A DNA stretch of 64,000 bases, taken from Domibacillus robiginosus (GTDB lineage Bacteria > Bacillota > Bacilli > Bacillales > Domibacillaceae). The notes below the pieces were generated by a model. It did no database searches and was not told where the DNA came from. It worked only from the letters and a program-made list of their open reading frames with translations. The translations under genes were made by a program, and so were the position numbers. Positions 8,934 to 17,537 of the stretch are shown here, piece by piece. Numbering within the stretch: the first letter of the stretch is position 1; each line of letters begins with the position of its first letter. The stretch is taken from NCBI RefSeq assembly GCF_000966195.1, contig NZ_LAHL01000007.1, positions 22,500 through 86,499 of the forward strand, in the 5' to 3' direction.

Positions 8934-9381
8934 GGCGGATATGAATAGATCATTTCAGTCTTACAGCATCTGATCTTGTTGATGCGCCCTCTCCATATAG
9001 ATTATCCTGATTGCCATCAAATTTGATAGCTTTTAAAAAGTCTGATTATGAATGAAAAATGGAATCATTCAACGACTGGATAGTCATGGGGGAAGGTAAA
9101 AGAAATCGCGACTTTCCACCTGGGGGCTTGCAGACGGGAGCAGCAGACAACTAATTTTAAACAGAAGGGGAGGTCCCAAAAAGGCAGCCCTTTTTGTCTT
9201 TTACATACATTTGAGATTATACGGGTTAAGTAGTGATAAAAACGGATGGGGTCTCTTTTTCTTTCTATCACCAGGGGACAGCGATCCATACTTTTCAGGA
9301 GGTTTTCTGAAAAGGTAAATTTGTTTGGTATTTTTCTGGTACAATTAACTCTAGTAACTTACATATAAGGAGAAAAAAACC
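8934..9381. other. long leader region before the SLH-GDSL gene
   Basis: No gene is supported. It holds a GGGGGAAGG...CCACCTGGGGG segment near 9090-9130, a short stem AAAAAGG/CCTTTTT near 9178-9200, and the ribosome site AAGGAG at 9368. TACAAT at 9340-9345 may be the -10 of the next gene; its -35 is weak. I could not match it to a riboswitch family. Confidence 0.45.
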
Positions 9382-11169
9382 ATGAAAAAGCCATTTAATG
9401 TTTTAGCCACTGGGCTGCTTGCAGGAACCATGTTTATGTCATCCATTTCACCAGCATTTGCCGAAACAGAAGAGGATGGTTCCGCTGCCATTCCAGAGGA
9501 AAATACATCAAAGCCATCACAGCCGACAGATGACCTGCCGCCATTGGATACAGGCAGAGGGGTGACAAGATTTACAGATGTACCTTCTAAAACAGAACTG
9601 GCTTATGCTGTACAATTTCTTGACCAGAACGGGATTGCAAGAGGCTATACAAAAGGCTACCATACAGTGTTTGGCGTAAACGATCCTATTAAACGGGTAG
9701 ATTTTGCGGTGATTCTTGGCACATATATGCCAATTGACACCGATGTTCCGAATGCTGGCTTCAAGGATCTTCCGGCTCGCGCTGTGAAGCTTGTATCAGC
9801 GCTTAAATATAAAGGAATTGCCAACGGTAAAACGGCTGCATATTTCGGGGCTGCGGAAAGCATCACCCGCGGGGAAGCGGCTATTATGCTGTATAATGCG
9901 TTTAAGGGCTACTTCGATATTTCCGGGACCGTTAAAAATCCATTTACAGACGCTGTGGGTCGTTATGCGGAGCCTGTTCGCATCCTGCACGGGGCAGGAA
10001 TCATCAAGGGCATCAGCAGCACCGAGTTTGGCACAAACGACAGCATTACCCGTGGTCAATTTGCCCTGTTAATTCACCGGATTTTTCAGCAGGAGCAAAA
10101 GCTGCGCGATGAAAAGAAATCCGGATTTGTTGCGTTTGGCGACAGCAATACATCTGGCTCATACTTTGACGAACAGTTTCCAGCGTATGCAGGGAAGAAG
10201 TGGACAGACCAGGTAGCGTCTGTTTATGGAGATGGAAGGGATGATACGGTATATAATGCAGGAGCCAGCGGAGACGAAACGAACGATGCGATGGCACGCT
10301 TCAAAACGGAAGTGCTTGACGCCAAACCTCAATCCGTCACACTCATGTTTGGAATCAACGATGCCCTGCTGAAGTCGAATGGTCAGCCGCAGGTAGACAA
10401 AGAAAAGTTTAAACAGAATCTCACCTATATGATTGAGCAGCTCCGGGTAAGAAATATAAAGGTTGTTCTGATGACCAACACACCCGTTGTAGAAAAAACG
10501 TACTATGCGCTTGAGCTAAAGGATGGCAGAAACGTGGCTCCTTTATACGCAAATAAAGGCGGCTTGCGCAGCTGGATGAACAGCTACAATGACATTATCC
10601 GTGAGATTGGACCAAAACTGTATGTTCCCGTTGTAGACGTTCATAATATCTTAGCTGCCAAAGCGGGAGCATCAACGGACGCAGTGCTAATCAAAAGCGG
10701 ATACCTTGATGGTGCAACGGGTATTCACATGACCCCAAAAGCCAATGACATTATTGCGGCTGAAGTTAAAAAGGTCTTGGCCGTGGATGAATATTTCCCA
10801 TCGGAACGGGATGGCTTATCTATGAACATAGAAAAAACATCCTATCAACTGAGCGAGATCAAATCTACGCCGATAAAGGTTACGATTAAAAATGAAAGTG
10901 ACGTTACGTATCGTTACCAGCCTGCATTCACCATTCAAAAACTGACAGGATCTTCTGACTGGGTTACGCTTGATTACGGTTCAGAATTTGTTCCCCAGGA
11001 AAAGATGTATGCCATTGAAGCACACAAAACTGCCTCAAAAAATATATCGGTAAAAATGGATCTTCCGGTTACAGAGGGAAGGTATCGTATCATTCAGGAA
11101 TTTGAGAGCAAGGATGGCCATGTAAAGCTGTCAACAAAATACTTTACTATCACAAATATCCCGGAATAA
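9382..11169 (+). CDS. secreted SLH-domain GDSL/SGNH hydrolase
   Basis: This 595-residue exported protein has a signal peptide (cleavage after PAFA, about residue 27) and an acidic linker. Three S-layer homology repeats follow (about 62-110, 124-172 and 185-235; ITRGEAA and ITRGQFA motifs), which normally bind pyruvylated wall polymer. Then comes an SGNH hydrolase: block I FGDSN with Ser255, block III GIND (324-327) and the catalytic pair Asp443/His449 in the DGATGIH segment. A beta-rich C-terminal domain (about 480-595) resembles Ig-like extracellular modules. It likely deacylates a wall polysaccharide or lipid while anchored at the surface. AAGGAG precedes the ATG and a terminator follows, so it is monocistronic. 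Confidence 0.93.
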   Translation: MKKPFNVLATGLLAGTMFMSSISPAFAETEEDGSAAIPEENTSKPSQPTDDLPPLDTGRGVTRFTDVPSKTELAYAVQFLDQNGIARGYTKGYHTVFGVNDPIKRVDFAVILGTYMPIDTDVPNAGFKDLPARAVKLVSALKYKGIANGKTAAYFGAAESITRGEAAIMLYNAFKGYFDISGTVKNPFTDAVGRYAEPVRILHGAGIIKGISSTEFGTNDSITRGQFALLIHRIFQQEQKLRDEKKSGFVAFGDSNTSGSYFDEQFPAYAGKKWTDQVASVYGDGRDDTVYNAGASGDETNDAMARFKTEVLDAKPQSVTLMFGINDALLKSNGQPQVDKEKFKQNLTYMIEQLRVRNIKVVLMTNTPVVEKTYYALELKDGRNVAPLYANKGGLRSWMNSYNDIIREIGPKLYVPVVDVHNILAAKAGASTDAVLIKSGYLDGATGIHMTPKANDIIAAEVKKVLAVDEYFPSERDGLSMNIEKTSYQLSEIKSTPIKVTIKNESDVTYRYQPAFTIQKLTGSSDWVTLDYGSEFVPQEKMYAIEAHKTASKNISVKMDLPVTEGRYRIIQEFESKDGHVKLSTKYFTITNIPE

Positions 11170-11171
11170 GG

Positions 11172-11196
11172 AAAGCGGCTATAGGCCGCTTTTTCT
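11172..11196 (+). terminator. terminator of the SLH-GDSL gene
   Basis: AAAGCGGC pairs with GCCGCTTT, followed by T residues, three bases after the stop codon. Confidence 0.85.
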
Positions 11197-11336
11197 ATTG
11201 AATTCAACCATGCATAAAGTTTCACCCCAGTGCGGCGGCATATTAGTGGAACAAATTCACGTTGCGGGGCAGCATTTGCATGATCTGTACACGGGAAATT
11301 CTTTCAGCCAGTTGCTTTTACACGAAATGAATCAAA

Positions 11337-11380
11337 AGAAAAGATGTAAACCATACAAAGTGCTGGCTTACATCTTTTTA
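11337..11380 (-). terminator. terminator of the PhoX-type gene
   Basis: AAAAGATGTAA pairs with TTACATCTTTT. It lies just beyond the reverse-strand stop at 11388 and has T-rich flanks on both strands. Confidence 0.75.
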
Positions 11381-11387
11381 GGATATC

Positions 11388-12863
11388 CTATAAAACTGTT
11401 TGAATCATTTTTACTCCGTGGCGCTCAAATGCGGCCGCTTCTAGAAGGGACATACCCTGCGCCTCAGCAGCTCTGGCCACTTTTTCTGAAACCTGTGGTG
11501 CAAGATTTGCAGGAGCAGCAAAAGACATTTCTCTTGCGCGCGCAGCGTTTCTGCGCTGGAACGGTCCCCAGATGGCAAAAGTTTTGCCCGGGCTTTGAAT
11601 ATTGACAAAAAGTGTATTTCCATCTGGTGAGAAGGTTGGACCACATAATTCAGAGTCACTCAGGCGATTGGCGGCAAAAGGATAAACCTTGCCTTCCGGG
11701 GTAATGCCCATAATGCGGTCTTGTCCAGAACCATCTTCTGCATACCAAAGGTCGCCCCATGGAGTACAGCAAATATTATCTGGATATTCCATTTCCCGTG
11801 CATCATTTCCTTCATAGAAAAGCTCTAATGTATTCGTGTGAGGAACATAACGATAAACGCGTCCAAGCTTTTTCTCTCCAGCAGAGGTGTCATCGAACCA
11901 GAAAACACCCTCCTGGAAGAACGCTCCCTCTAATCTGCTGAATTCAATGCAGTTTTGTGCCTTAGCGTCCTCGCGGCACAAATGAGGATCTAGTTCCTTC
12001 CAAACAATTTTAAAGGTTTGTCCTGTTTTAAATGTGCTTGCTGCTGGGTCCGTTACTGCTTCAATGGCTGCTGCATAAAGCTTGCCGCCTTTTTGCAGTG
12101 CACCTGGTTTTTGGCTTGTGTCATTCGGAACAAAACGGTACAAGTAACTCGGGCTGGCATCTTCCGTTAAATATACATATCCTGTCGCCGGGTCGATCGC
12201 GCAGGCTTCGTGAGAAAAGCGTCCCATATCCTTGATTGGGGTTTTGGACATGTCGTTCTCGGGCTGCTGCGGGTCCACTTCGAATACATATCCGTGTGTC
12301 GCAGAACGTGTTTCTTCACAAGTCAGCCAGGTACCCCATGGTGTCGCTCCTCCTGCACAATTTCGGATGGTTCCGGAAGAGGTTACATATTCTTTAATGA
12401 CTTCTCGATTTGCACCAACAACTAAGCCTGTTGTACCACCTTTAGCGGATGGATCAAAAGGGTTCGTTCCAACCACCGGATTGGCTGCACTTGTGCCCAA
12501 TTCATGATTGCGAACAAGAATGGTTGTATTATTAGGTCCTTCAAAAGCAGCCATTCCATCAAAGGCTCCAGGGATTTTTGCGCCGTTTGTCATTTGACCG
12601 CCCTCTTGGGAAATAATTTTATAATGAAAACCCTTTGGAAGATCAAGAATACCCTTTGGATCCGGAACTAAAGGTCCATACCCGCCAAAGCCGCTGGTTG
12701 GATTATTGGCTGGATTAGTAATGGTATCAGCAAACACTTTTGAACCGAGTGATAATGCGCCAGTCGATCCAAGTGTAAGAGCAAGTGCGCCCATTCCTCC
12801 CGCTTTTAAGAACTTTCTTCTATTCAAGTCATGATTAGGTGTTTGATTAGTCATAAAGTACAT
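11388..12863 (-). CDS. Tat-exported PhoX/DUF839 family phosphatase-like protein
   Basis: A 491-residue protein with a twin-arginine signal (NRRKFLKAGG) and a hydrophobic stretch ending near a SKVFADT cleavage region. It is therefore folded before export. The body has the beta-propeller features of the PhoX/DUF839 family: WGTWLTCEE, SHEACAIDP, YLTEDA and a Cys-containing EYPDNICCTPWGDLW. Known PhoX enzymes are calcium- and iron-dependent alkaline phosphatases that release phosphate from organic esters. It stands alone with a terminator behind it; no Pho box could be confirmed. The start is the ATG at 12863 (GAGGGG close upstream) or the one three codons later. Confidence 0.9.
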   Translation of the reverse strand: MYFMTNQTPNHDLNRRKFLKAGGMGALALTLGSTGALSLGSKVFADTITNPANNPTSGFGGYGPLVPDPKGILDLPKGFHYKIISQEGGQMTNGAKIPGAFDGMAAFEGPNNTTILVRNHELGTSAANPVVGTNPFDPSAKGGTTGLVVGANREVIKEYVTSSGTIRNCAGGATPWGTWLTCEETRSATHGYVFEVDPQQPENDMSKTPIKDMGRFSHEACAIDPATGYVYLTEDASPSYLYRFVPNDTSQKPGALQKGGKLYAAAIEAVTDPAASTFKTGQTFKIVWKELDPHLCREDAKAQNCIEFSRLEGAFFQEGVFWFDDTSAGEKKLGRVYRYVPHTNTLELFYEGNDAREMEYPDNICCTPWGDLWYAEDGSGQDRIMGITPEGKVYPFAANRLSDSELCGPTFSPDGNTLFVNIQSPGKTFAIWGPFQRRNAARAREMSFAAPANLAPQVSEKVARAAEAQGMSLLEAAAFERHGVKMIQTVL

Positions 12864-12914
12864 GTCCCCTCACCAATAATTTTTTAAATCTAGTAATAGA
12901 TTAAAGGGCAATTA

Positions 12915-12948
12915 TTAAGGGGAAACCGGGGCTTTGTAAAAGCCCGGT
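12915..12948 (-). terminator. terminator after the ParB-like operon
   Basis: ACCGGGCTTTT pairs with AAAGCCCCGGT on the reverse strand. The following tract is short in T, so it is a moderate terminator. Confidence 0.6.
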
Positions 12949-12958
12949 AAATAATAAG

Positions 12959-13171
12959 TTAAGAAATACTTCTATTAGACTCAGGTTGTTTCGTTTCTTT
13001 TGAATCCGTTTGGGACATTGTAATAACCTTGCCATTCATTTTTACATGAAAGAAGAGGGTGACTGTGTCAACTGGTTTGATAAGCTCCGTATCTACGGAA
13101 TACCAGGTTGCATGATTCCAGCAGAAATGAACCTCTCCACCTGAATCAAAGATTTTGATGGAGAGGTTCAT
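12959..13171 (-). CDS. small hypothetical protein after the ParB-like gene
   Basis: Up to 70 residues, reading SGGEVHFCWNHATWYSVDTEL and ending in a Lys/Ser-rich tail. The reading frame overlaps the end of the ParB-like gene by 26 bp, and a GGTGGAGAGG sequence lies inside it, so translation may start a few codons later than the ATG at 13171. The composition looks like a small beta-strand protein. No family is recognised. It shares the transcript and terminator of the ParB-like gene. Confidence 0.5.
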   Translation of the reverse strand: MNLSIKIFDSGGEVHFCWNHATWYSVDTELIKPVDTVTLFFHVKMNGKVITMSQTDSKETKQPESNRSIS

Positions 13172-14015
13172 GTGGACTATTTATATCGCTTTGATTTTCA
13201 GGAAGATCATCAATGTAAAGCATTTGCATATCCTTCTGGACCTTTTTAGGTTTATCGATGGAATTTGCAGGTATGAAGGAGTGGTCTAACCAGTAGAGAG
13301 GTAAATCAAGTTTTCGGGATAATGAAATGAGCTTTTGTTGGAGAGTCTTTTTTTGAGAAGAGCTCAAATAATCGACAAGGTTACTATGAGCCATATCATC
13401 TATTTTATCTAAAAGATAAAGCAGCCCTTCAAAAACATGTTTATGCATGATTGGCGAATACTTATATTTTAATGCTTTTGTAAAAACAGTATCTTTAACG
13501 GCCATATCAATAGAATGATTGTTATCAATCATTTCATCCATGCATTCCTTTTCTTTTTCTTTGGAACGTTCATCGAATGGATCGAGTTTTGTTGATTTTT
13601 TCATGTTTCTTCCGCTCATATACTTCTTAATCGTTTTCTTCTCAACAGTGCATTGTTTAGCTATTTCATCTTCATGGTAGCCAGCGTCCAGTAAGAAAGT
13701 AATCATCCGTTCGATTTCATCGCTTGTTCTTTTCTTTATTTTTAACTCGGTACGCAGACGTTTTAACACTCGAGCATCTGGCGAGGTAAGGTTTTCTACC
13801 TGGCACATAACAGAAGGAGTATTTAAGTCCTTTAAAGCTCGAAATCGACGGTAGCCTTCGACTAAAACAAATTGATTTGTTTCTATTTTCTCTACAATAA
13901 GCGGTTTGTTTAGCTCGGTTTCCTGGATGTCTGTAGTAAGACCAAAGTCTTCAAGATCACTTCTAAACGCTTCTTCTTCTTTAATATAAGACAAAGGGAC
14001 ATTTCTAAATTTCAT
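13146..14015 (-). CDS. ParB/Spo0J N-terminal domain protein
   Basis: The 289-residue protein has a ParB/Srx-type N-terminal domain: residues 1-90 include PLIVEK and VEGYRRFRAL, the counterpart of the CTP-binding GERRxRA box. A helix-turn-helix follows in the middle (about 105-140, EDEIAKQCTVEKKTIKKYM). A charged C-terminal half follows. True Spo0J and Noc lie near the origin with parA; here there is no parA, so this is an orphan, perhaps a regulator or from a mobile element. The ATG at 14015 is preferred to the GTG three codons upstream because GGGTGG is better spaced. A small gene overlaps its end. Confidence 0.8.
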   Translation of the reverse strand: MKFRNVPLSYIKEEEAFRSDLEDFGLTTDIQETELNKPLIVEKIETNQFVLVEGYRRFRALKDLNTPSVMCQVENLTSPDARVLKRLRTELKIKKRTSDEIERMITFLLDAGYHEDEIAKQCTVEKKTIKKYMSGRNMKKSTKLDPFDERSKEKEKECMDEMIDNNHSIDMAVKDTVFTKALKYKYSPIMHKHVFEGLLYLLDKIDDMAHSNLVDYLSSSQKKTLQQKLISLSRKLDLPLYWLDHSFIPANSIDKPKKVQKDMQMLYIDDLPENQSDINSPHEPLHQNL

Positions 14016-14284
14016 ACGAACCACCCACTTGTTTTTATTTATTAATAAATATTCAGTGAGGGCTTGTTCTATAACTTGGGGAGTTTTTTACCATAAACAA
14101 GCAGGCTCGCCCTTTGTTGCCTCGTTACCAATGAGAGATAGAATACAGGCAGCTACACGTCGTACATATGATGACACGCGGGGAACATTACGAAGGATGC
14201 TCATAATCAGTTAACCAAACTTTTACAATCTTATCATTTGTTTCTTGTTACAATGAAAATAATAGAAGAAAGGGGAGAACCTTC
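14016..14284. other. divergent intergenic region
   Basis: It lies between the ParB-like gene and the gene at 14285. GCTTGTT (about 14058) and AACAAGC (about 14099) form an inverted repeat separated by about 30 bp. No gene is supported. Confidence 0.4.
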
Positions 14285-14704
14285 ATGTCAGCAGAAAAAC
14301 AAGCCACAAACAATAGCACACGACTTTTTGTTGATCCATTCACTAATATTCATTTGTCAATGACGGGCGATAAGGATGCAATCGAAGGAATCGATGCTCA
14401 GGTTAGTGCGATCAAGATGTTGCTGGGGAATATCGCTTTTGAAGCTGAATACAACAGTGACCCAGAAGCGTGCCCAAAAGGATACCTTTCTGTTTTAGAT
14501 GAGATCGGAAGGCTGCTGAGGACCCGCATGGACGTTTTCCCGAAGGAACAGCGCAATATTGAAGTGGTTCGTAACTTTTTGAATGGGATGTTATTGAGTA
14601 GACTGTATGAGCAGAAATCGTATGAGGATATTTTTGATCAAGGCAGAATAAATGATGGAGAGCAGGCGACTTTGGCTGCAGGCGGTAATGGTAATAAGAG
14701 ATAA
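14285..14704 (+). CDS. hypothetical soluble protein
   Basis: A 139-residue protein with an AAAGGGGAG ribosome site. Its acidic, helix-rich middle contains CPKGYLSVLDEIGRLL and PKEQRNIEVVRNFLNG, and the tail is a disordered Gly/Asn stretch. I do not recognise the family. It is flanked by its own leader and a strong terminator, so it is a single-gene unit. No signal peptide or membrane span is present. Confidence 0.75.
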   Translation: MSAEKQATNNSTRLFVDPFTNIHLSMTGDKDAIEGIDAQVSAIKMLLGNIAFEAEYNSDPEACPKGYLSVLDEIGRLLRTRMDVFPKEQRNIEVVRNFLNGMLLSRLYEQKSYEDIFDQGRINDGEQATLAAGGNGNKR

Positions 14705-14717
14705 ATAATACACCGAG

Positions 14718-14748
14718 AGCGGCTGGTTCATTACCAGCCGCTTTTTTT
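14718..14748 (+). terminator. intrinsic terminator
   Basis: AGCGGCTGGT pairs with ACCAGCCGCT and is followed by seven T residues. Confidence 0.9.
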
Positions 14749-14918
14749 CACGGTTCTGTATACCATTTCTTTGTATGAGGAATGCTTTTTAATTTTCCTA
14801 AAACGAAAAGGATAATTATATAACGATAAGAATATAATATTAAGCAACAATATTTTATTGTTAAACGATAAAATGCATGGTAAAGTCAAATTAACAATAA
14901 ATAGGTGAGGTGTGTTTG

Positions 14919-15407
14919 ATGAAAAAAGGGTCAACGCTCTTTTTGAAGATAGTTGTTTTTATGGTTGGAATTCCTGTTCTTGCTTTGTGTATATTCTGGC
15001 TGCCCGGGGTCGCTGCTAGAGATGCAGCAGCACATCCAGAGACTGCCTATTTGCAGTATCCATTTTTGATCGGTGCGTATATAACGGTCACGCCGTTTTT
15101 CGTTGCTCTGTATCAGGCTTTCAAGCTTTTGAGCTATATTGACCAGAACAAAACCTTCACGGAATTATCGATCAGCGCTTTAAAGTATATAAAATATTGT
15201 GCCATCACCATCAGTTCCTTGATTGCAGCAGGAATCATATCGGGAATTATATTGAGTGCAGGTAAAGGCGAAGACATAACGGGTTTTATAAGCCTTGGCT
15301 TCATTCTCACTTTTGCTGCCATGGCGATTGCCGTTTTTGCGGCTGTTCTGCAAAGGCTTTTACAGCATACCGTCGATATAAAATCAGAGAATGACTTGAT
15401 TGTCTGA
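14919..15407 (+). CDS. DUF2975 membrane protein (YoaS-like)
   Basis: A 162-residue protein with four hydrophobic spans (about 8-28, 48-70, 90-115 and 122-145) and the layout of DUF2975 proteins such as Bacillus subtilis YoaS. In that family the gene is normally followed by a small XRE-type regulator (YozG). Here no such gene follows, which is unusual. The ATG at 14919 has AGGTGAGG upstream. The leader has the inverted repeat AACAATA-TTT-TATTGTT (14846-14862), a possible operator. The function of the family is unknown. Confidence 0.8.
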   Translation: MKKGSTLFLKIVVFMVGIPVLALCIFWLPGVAARDAAAHPETAYLQYPFLIGAYITVTPFFVALYQAFKLLSYIDQNKTFTELSISALKYIKYCAITISSLIAAGIISGIILSAGKGEDITGFISLGFILTFAAMAIAVFAAVLQRLLQHTVDIKSENDLIV

Positions 15408-15758
15408 GGTAGAAACAAGGGCTAACCTTTCGATACTGAAAATGGAAAAGCAAAGCGGTTCGATTTTCAGCTTTAAAAGCGAAGGGCAGTGAAGCGCACA
15501 AAAAAGCCACGGATGTCACTCCGCAGCGGGAAAAAAGAAATGGGGGTAATGGTTAGTGTGAAAACCATGTTTACCGTTACCCGCTTTGACAATAAAATAA
15601 ACCGCATACAAAAAAGTCTGCGGAAAACTCCGCAGGGCCGTACACCTGCGGAAATGGCGTTAACAGGTGATGCAATCCATTGTTTCGGTTTTTTTGTTTC
15701 TGGATTTAATTGATGAATGTTTATCAATCTTTATGAACTATTTTCAAAGGAAAATTGA
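15408..15758. other. intergenic region with a possible short coding remnant
   Basis: A plus-strand frame ending at 15713 reads VKTMFTVTRFDNKINRIQKS and then a Thr/Pro/Gly-rich tail, after a GGGGGT site. It could encode about 54 residues but matches nothing I know. Short hairpins with TGCGGA/TCCGCA are present. The yozG-like regulator expected after the YoaS-like gene is not here. Confidence 0.3.
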
Positions 15759-16142
15759 ATATTTAAGCAAATAAACCCTATAGACTGTGGAGATTCACCT
15801 AAAAAAAGGTTTCTGAGAGATTTTATAATAGCCATTTCTAAAAAGGATATTGCCTTTATAACTGAGTTTACTACAAAAAATGTTGACTGGAATTTAATAG
15901 GTGATGCCACTTTTCAAGGTAGAGAAAAAGTTGTTCATGCATTAGAAAATAAAATTACTTTGGGAATAGCTGAAGTAGAAATACTTAATATCATTACACA
16001 CGGTAATACAGGAGCCGTTAATGGTACTGTAAAGTTAGAAGACAACAGTATATATTCATTCTGCAACGTGTGTCATTTCGTTAGTGCAGGGAAAAAAACG
16101 ATCAAAGAAATAACATCTTATGTAATTAAAAATGATAAGTGA
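15759..16142 (+). CDS. NTF2-like/SnoaL-fold protein with ATA in the start position
   Basis: From 15759 to the TGA at 16142 the frame is open for 127 residues. It reads DCGDSPKKRFLRDF, VDWNLIGD and THGNTGAVNGTVKLED, ending in KEITSYVIKND. This is the length and pattern of the small Bacillus nuclear-transport-factor-2 family proteins. AAAGGA stands eight bases before the first codon, exactly where an ATG is expected, but the codon is ATA. Either the start has mutated (a pseudogene with an otherwise intact frame) or translation begins at the rare AUA or at the GTG/CTG codons inside. The role of the family is unclear; it may bind a small hydrophobic ligand. Confidence 0.65.
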   Translation: MFKQINPIDCGDSPKKRFLRDFIIAISKKDIAFITEFTTKNVDWNLIGDATFQGREKVVHALENKITLGIAEVEILNIITHGNTGAVNGTVKLEDNSIYSFCNVCHFVSAGKKTIKEITSYVIKNDK

Positions 16143-16718
16143 ATGGGTTTGTTTATGAAGCTAACGAGTGCTTTTGTTTAATATCCAACATTATTAATAA
16201 ACCGAAAATGTACTGCTATAAACAGCATTTCTCAATTGCTAAATATAGGATTGTAAAGGGCGGCTTGCAAAATGGCACTTTTACGAAAGTTTTCGCGGGA
16301 ATGACATACAATTTCTTATACGTTTTACCTGCACCGGGTTCCTAAAGTGCGGTTTTTGAAACACATCCAAACGCATAGCCAGCGAAACAATGGGCTTTCT
16401 GTCTTCCGGTTGAGTCATAAATCGCTGTGCATCAGTGTGCCTTTTACCGGCTGAATGCCCGCAAAACAGAGACCTTTGGAAAACTCGGGGGGTCCGGGAT
16501 TTCCTGATTTTAGCGACTATAAGGAGAACGTTCGTGAAAACGTCGCCAATGAGTTTTTTAAAAGATAATATGTCCGAACAATCGAAAATGGCTGATGTAG
16601 TGTTCACACCACCATTCTATCGTTCTGAAATGAAGAATGGAACGTTCTTTTATTACCCCTGAACTTATGGAACGTTTTTAATATACGTACGTTAACGATA
16701 AGAAAAGGAGCGATCACA
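16143..16718. other. upstream region of the serine recombinase, with short repeats
   Basis: No gene is supported. The sequence ATGGAACGTT occurs at about 16638 and 16668. CCATTC...GAATGG forms an inverted repeat near 16611-16640, and TACGTACGTTAACG stands close to the recombinase start. Serine resolvases usually act at sites directly upstream of their gene, so these repeats are candidates for a recombination or operator site. Confidence 0.4.
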
Positions 16719-17354
16719 ATGACGGTATTCGGTTACGTGCGGGTGAAGTCAATGGATCAATACGAGGATCGCCAGCTCGATAAGATGTACGCAAGAGGCG
16801 TGAAAGAACGCAATCTATACATCGATAAGGCCGGCGGAAAGGACTCCAATCGTCCGGAATACGCAGTGCTGCGCCGTGCGTTACAGGAAAGCGACCTCGT
16901 CTACATTGACACACTGGATCACCTGGGCCGTAACTATGATGCCGTTATTGATGAATGGCGTTACATTACTCGTGAAATAGGCGCAGATATTATCGTGCTT
17001 GAAAACGAAGTGTTATTTGACAGCCGTAAATTCCGTGAAATGGGCGAGGCGGGCAAGCTGATGGAAAACCAATTTCTATCACTTCTGGCGTATATAGCCG
17101 AGCAGGAACGGAAGAAGATACGGCAGCACCAGCGTGAAGGCGTTGATTATGAGAAAAAAGCAGGCAAGCACCTCGGTCGTCCTGTTGAGGAATTAACGGA
17201 CGAACAGCATAAGATATGGACGGACGTGTATCCGCGCTGGAAGGACGGCCAGGTAAAGGCTACCGAGTTTATGCGTTTGCTTGATGTAAAAAAGACGAAG
17301 TTTTACCGGCTTGTAAGACAGTACGAAGAAAGAGAAGCATCGGCAGAAGAGTAA
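16719..17354 (+). CDS. resolvase/invertase-type serine recombinase with altered active site
   Basis: The 211-residue protein aligns without gaps to gamma-delta resolvase numbering in its catalytic domain: Tyr6, Arg8, Gln14, Arg45, Asp67, Gly70 and Arg71 are all in place. However the nucleophile position is Lys10, with a Ser at 11, and the normally invariant Arg68 is His (LDHLGRN). The long E helix (about 100-135) and a C-terminal helix-turn-helix (about 165-205, VKATEFMRLLDVKKTKFYRLV) remain. It may bind DNA without cutting it. AAGGAG precedes the ATG. Codon use is more GC-rich than in the flanking genes, suggesting separate origin. Confidence 0.88.
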   Translation: MTVFGYVRVKSMDQYEDRQLDKMYARGVKERNLYIDKAGGKDSNRPEYAVLRRALQESDLVYIDTLDHLGRNYDAVIDEWRYITREIGADIIVLENEVLFDSRKFREMGEAGKLMENQFLSLLAYIAEQERKKIRQHQREGVDYEKKAGKHLGRPVEELTDEQHKIWTDVYPRWKDGQVKATEFMRLLDVKKTKFYRLVRQYEEREASAEE

Positions 17355-17537
17355 CCGTTGTTTTTTATTAGCGCCGATCCCCCGAGTACCCCCTCTGAAT
17401 ATGCCGCATTTGCTGCGCGGAGTTTACGCGCTACAAAAACTCTTTGACTTTTTTGGTGGAATAATGAAATGAAATACCTTCCCATGTATGAATTTGATAA
17501 TGCTTGTCTACACTTATCTAAACAAAATAGGGAGACG

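Noticed and set aside
8934..9381. Long leader of the SLH gene as a riboswitch (c-di-GMP or c-di-AMP type)
   Set aside because: The conserved cores of these riboswitches were not found.
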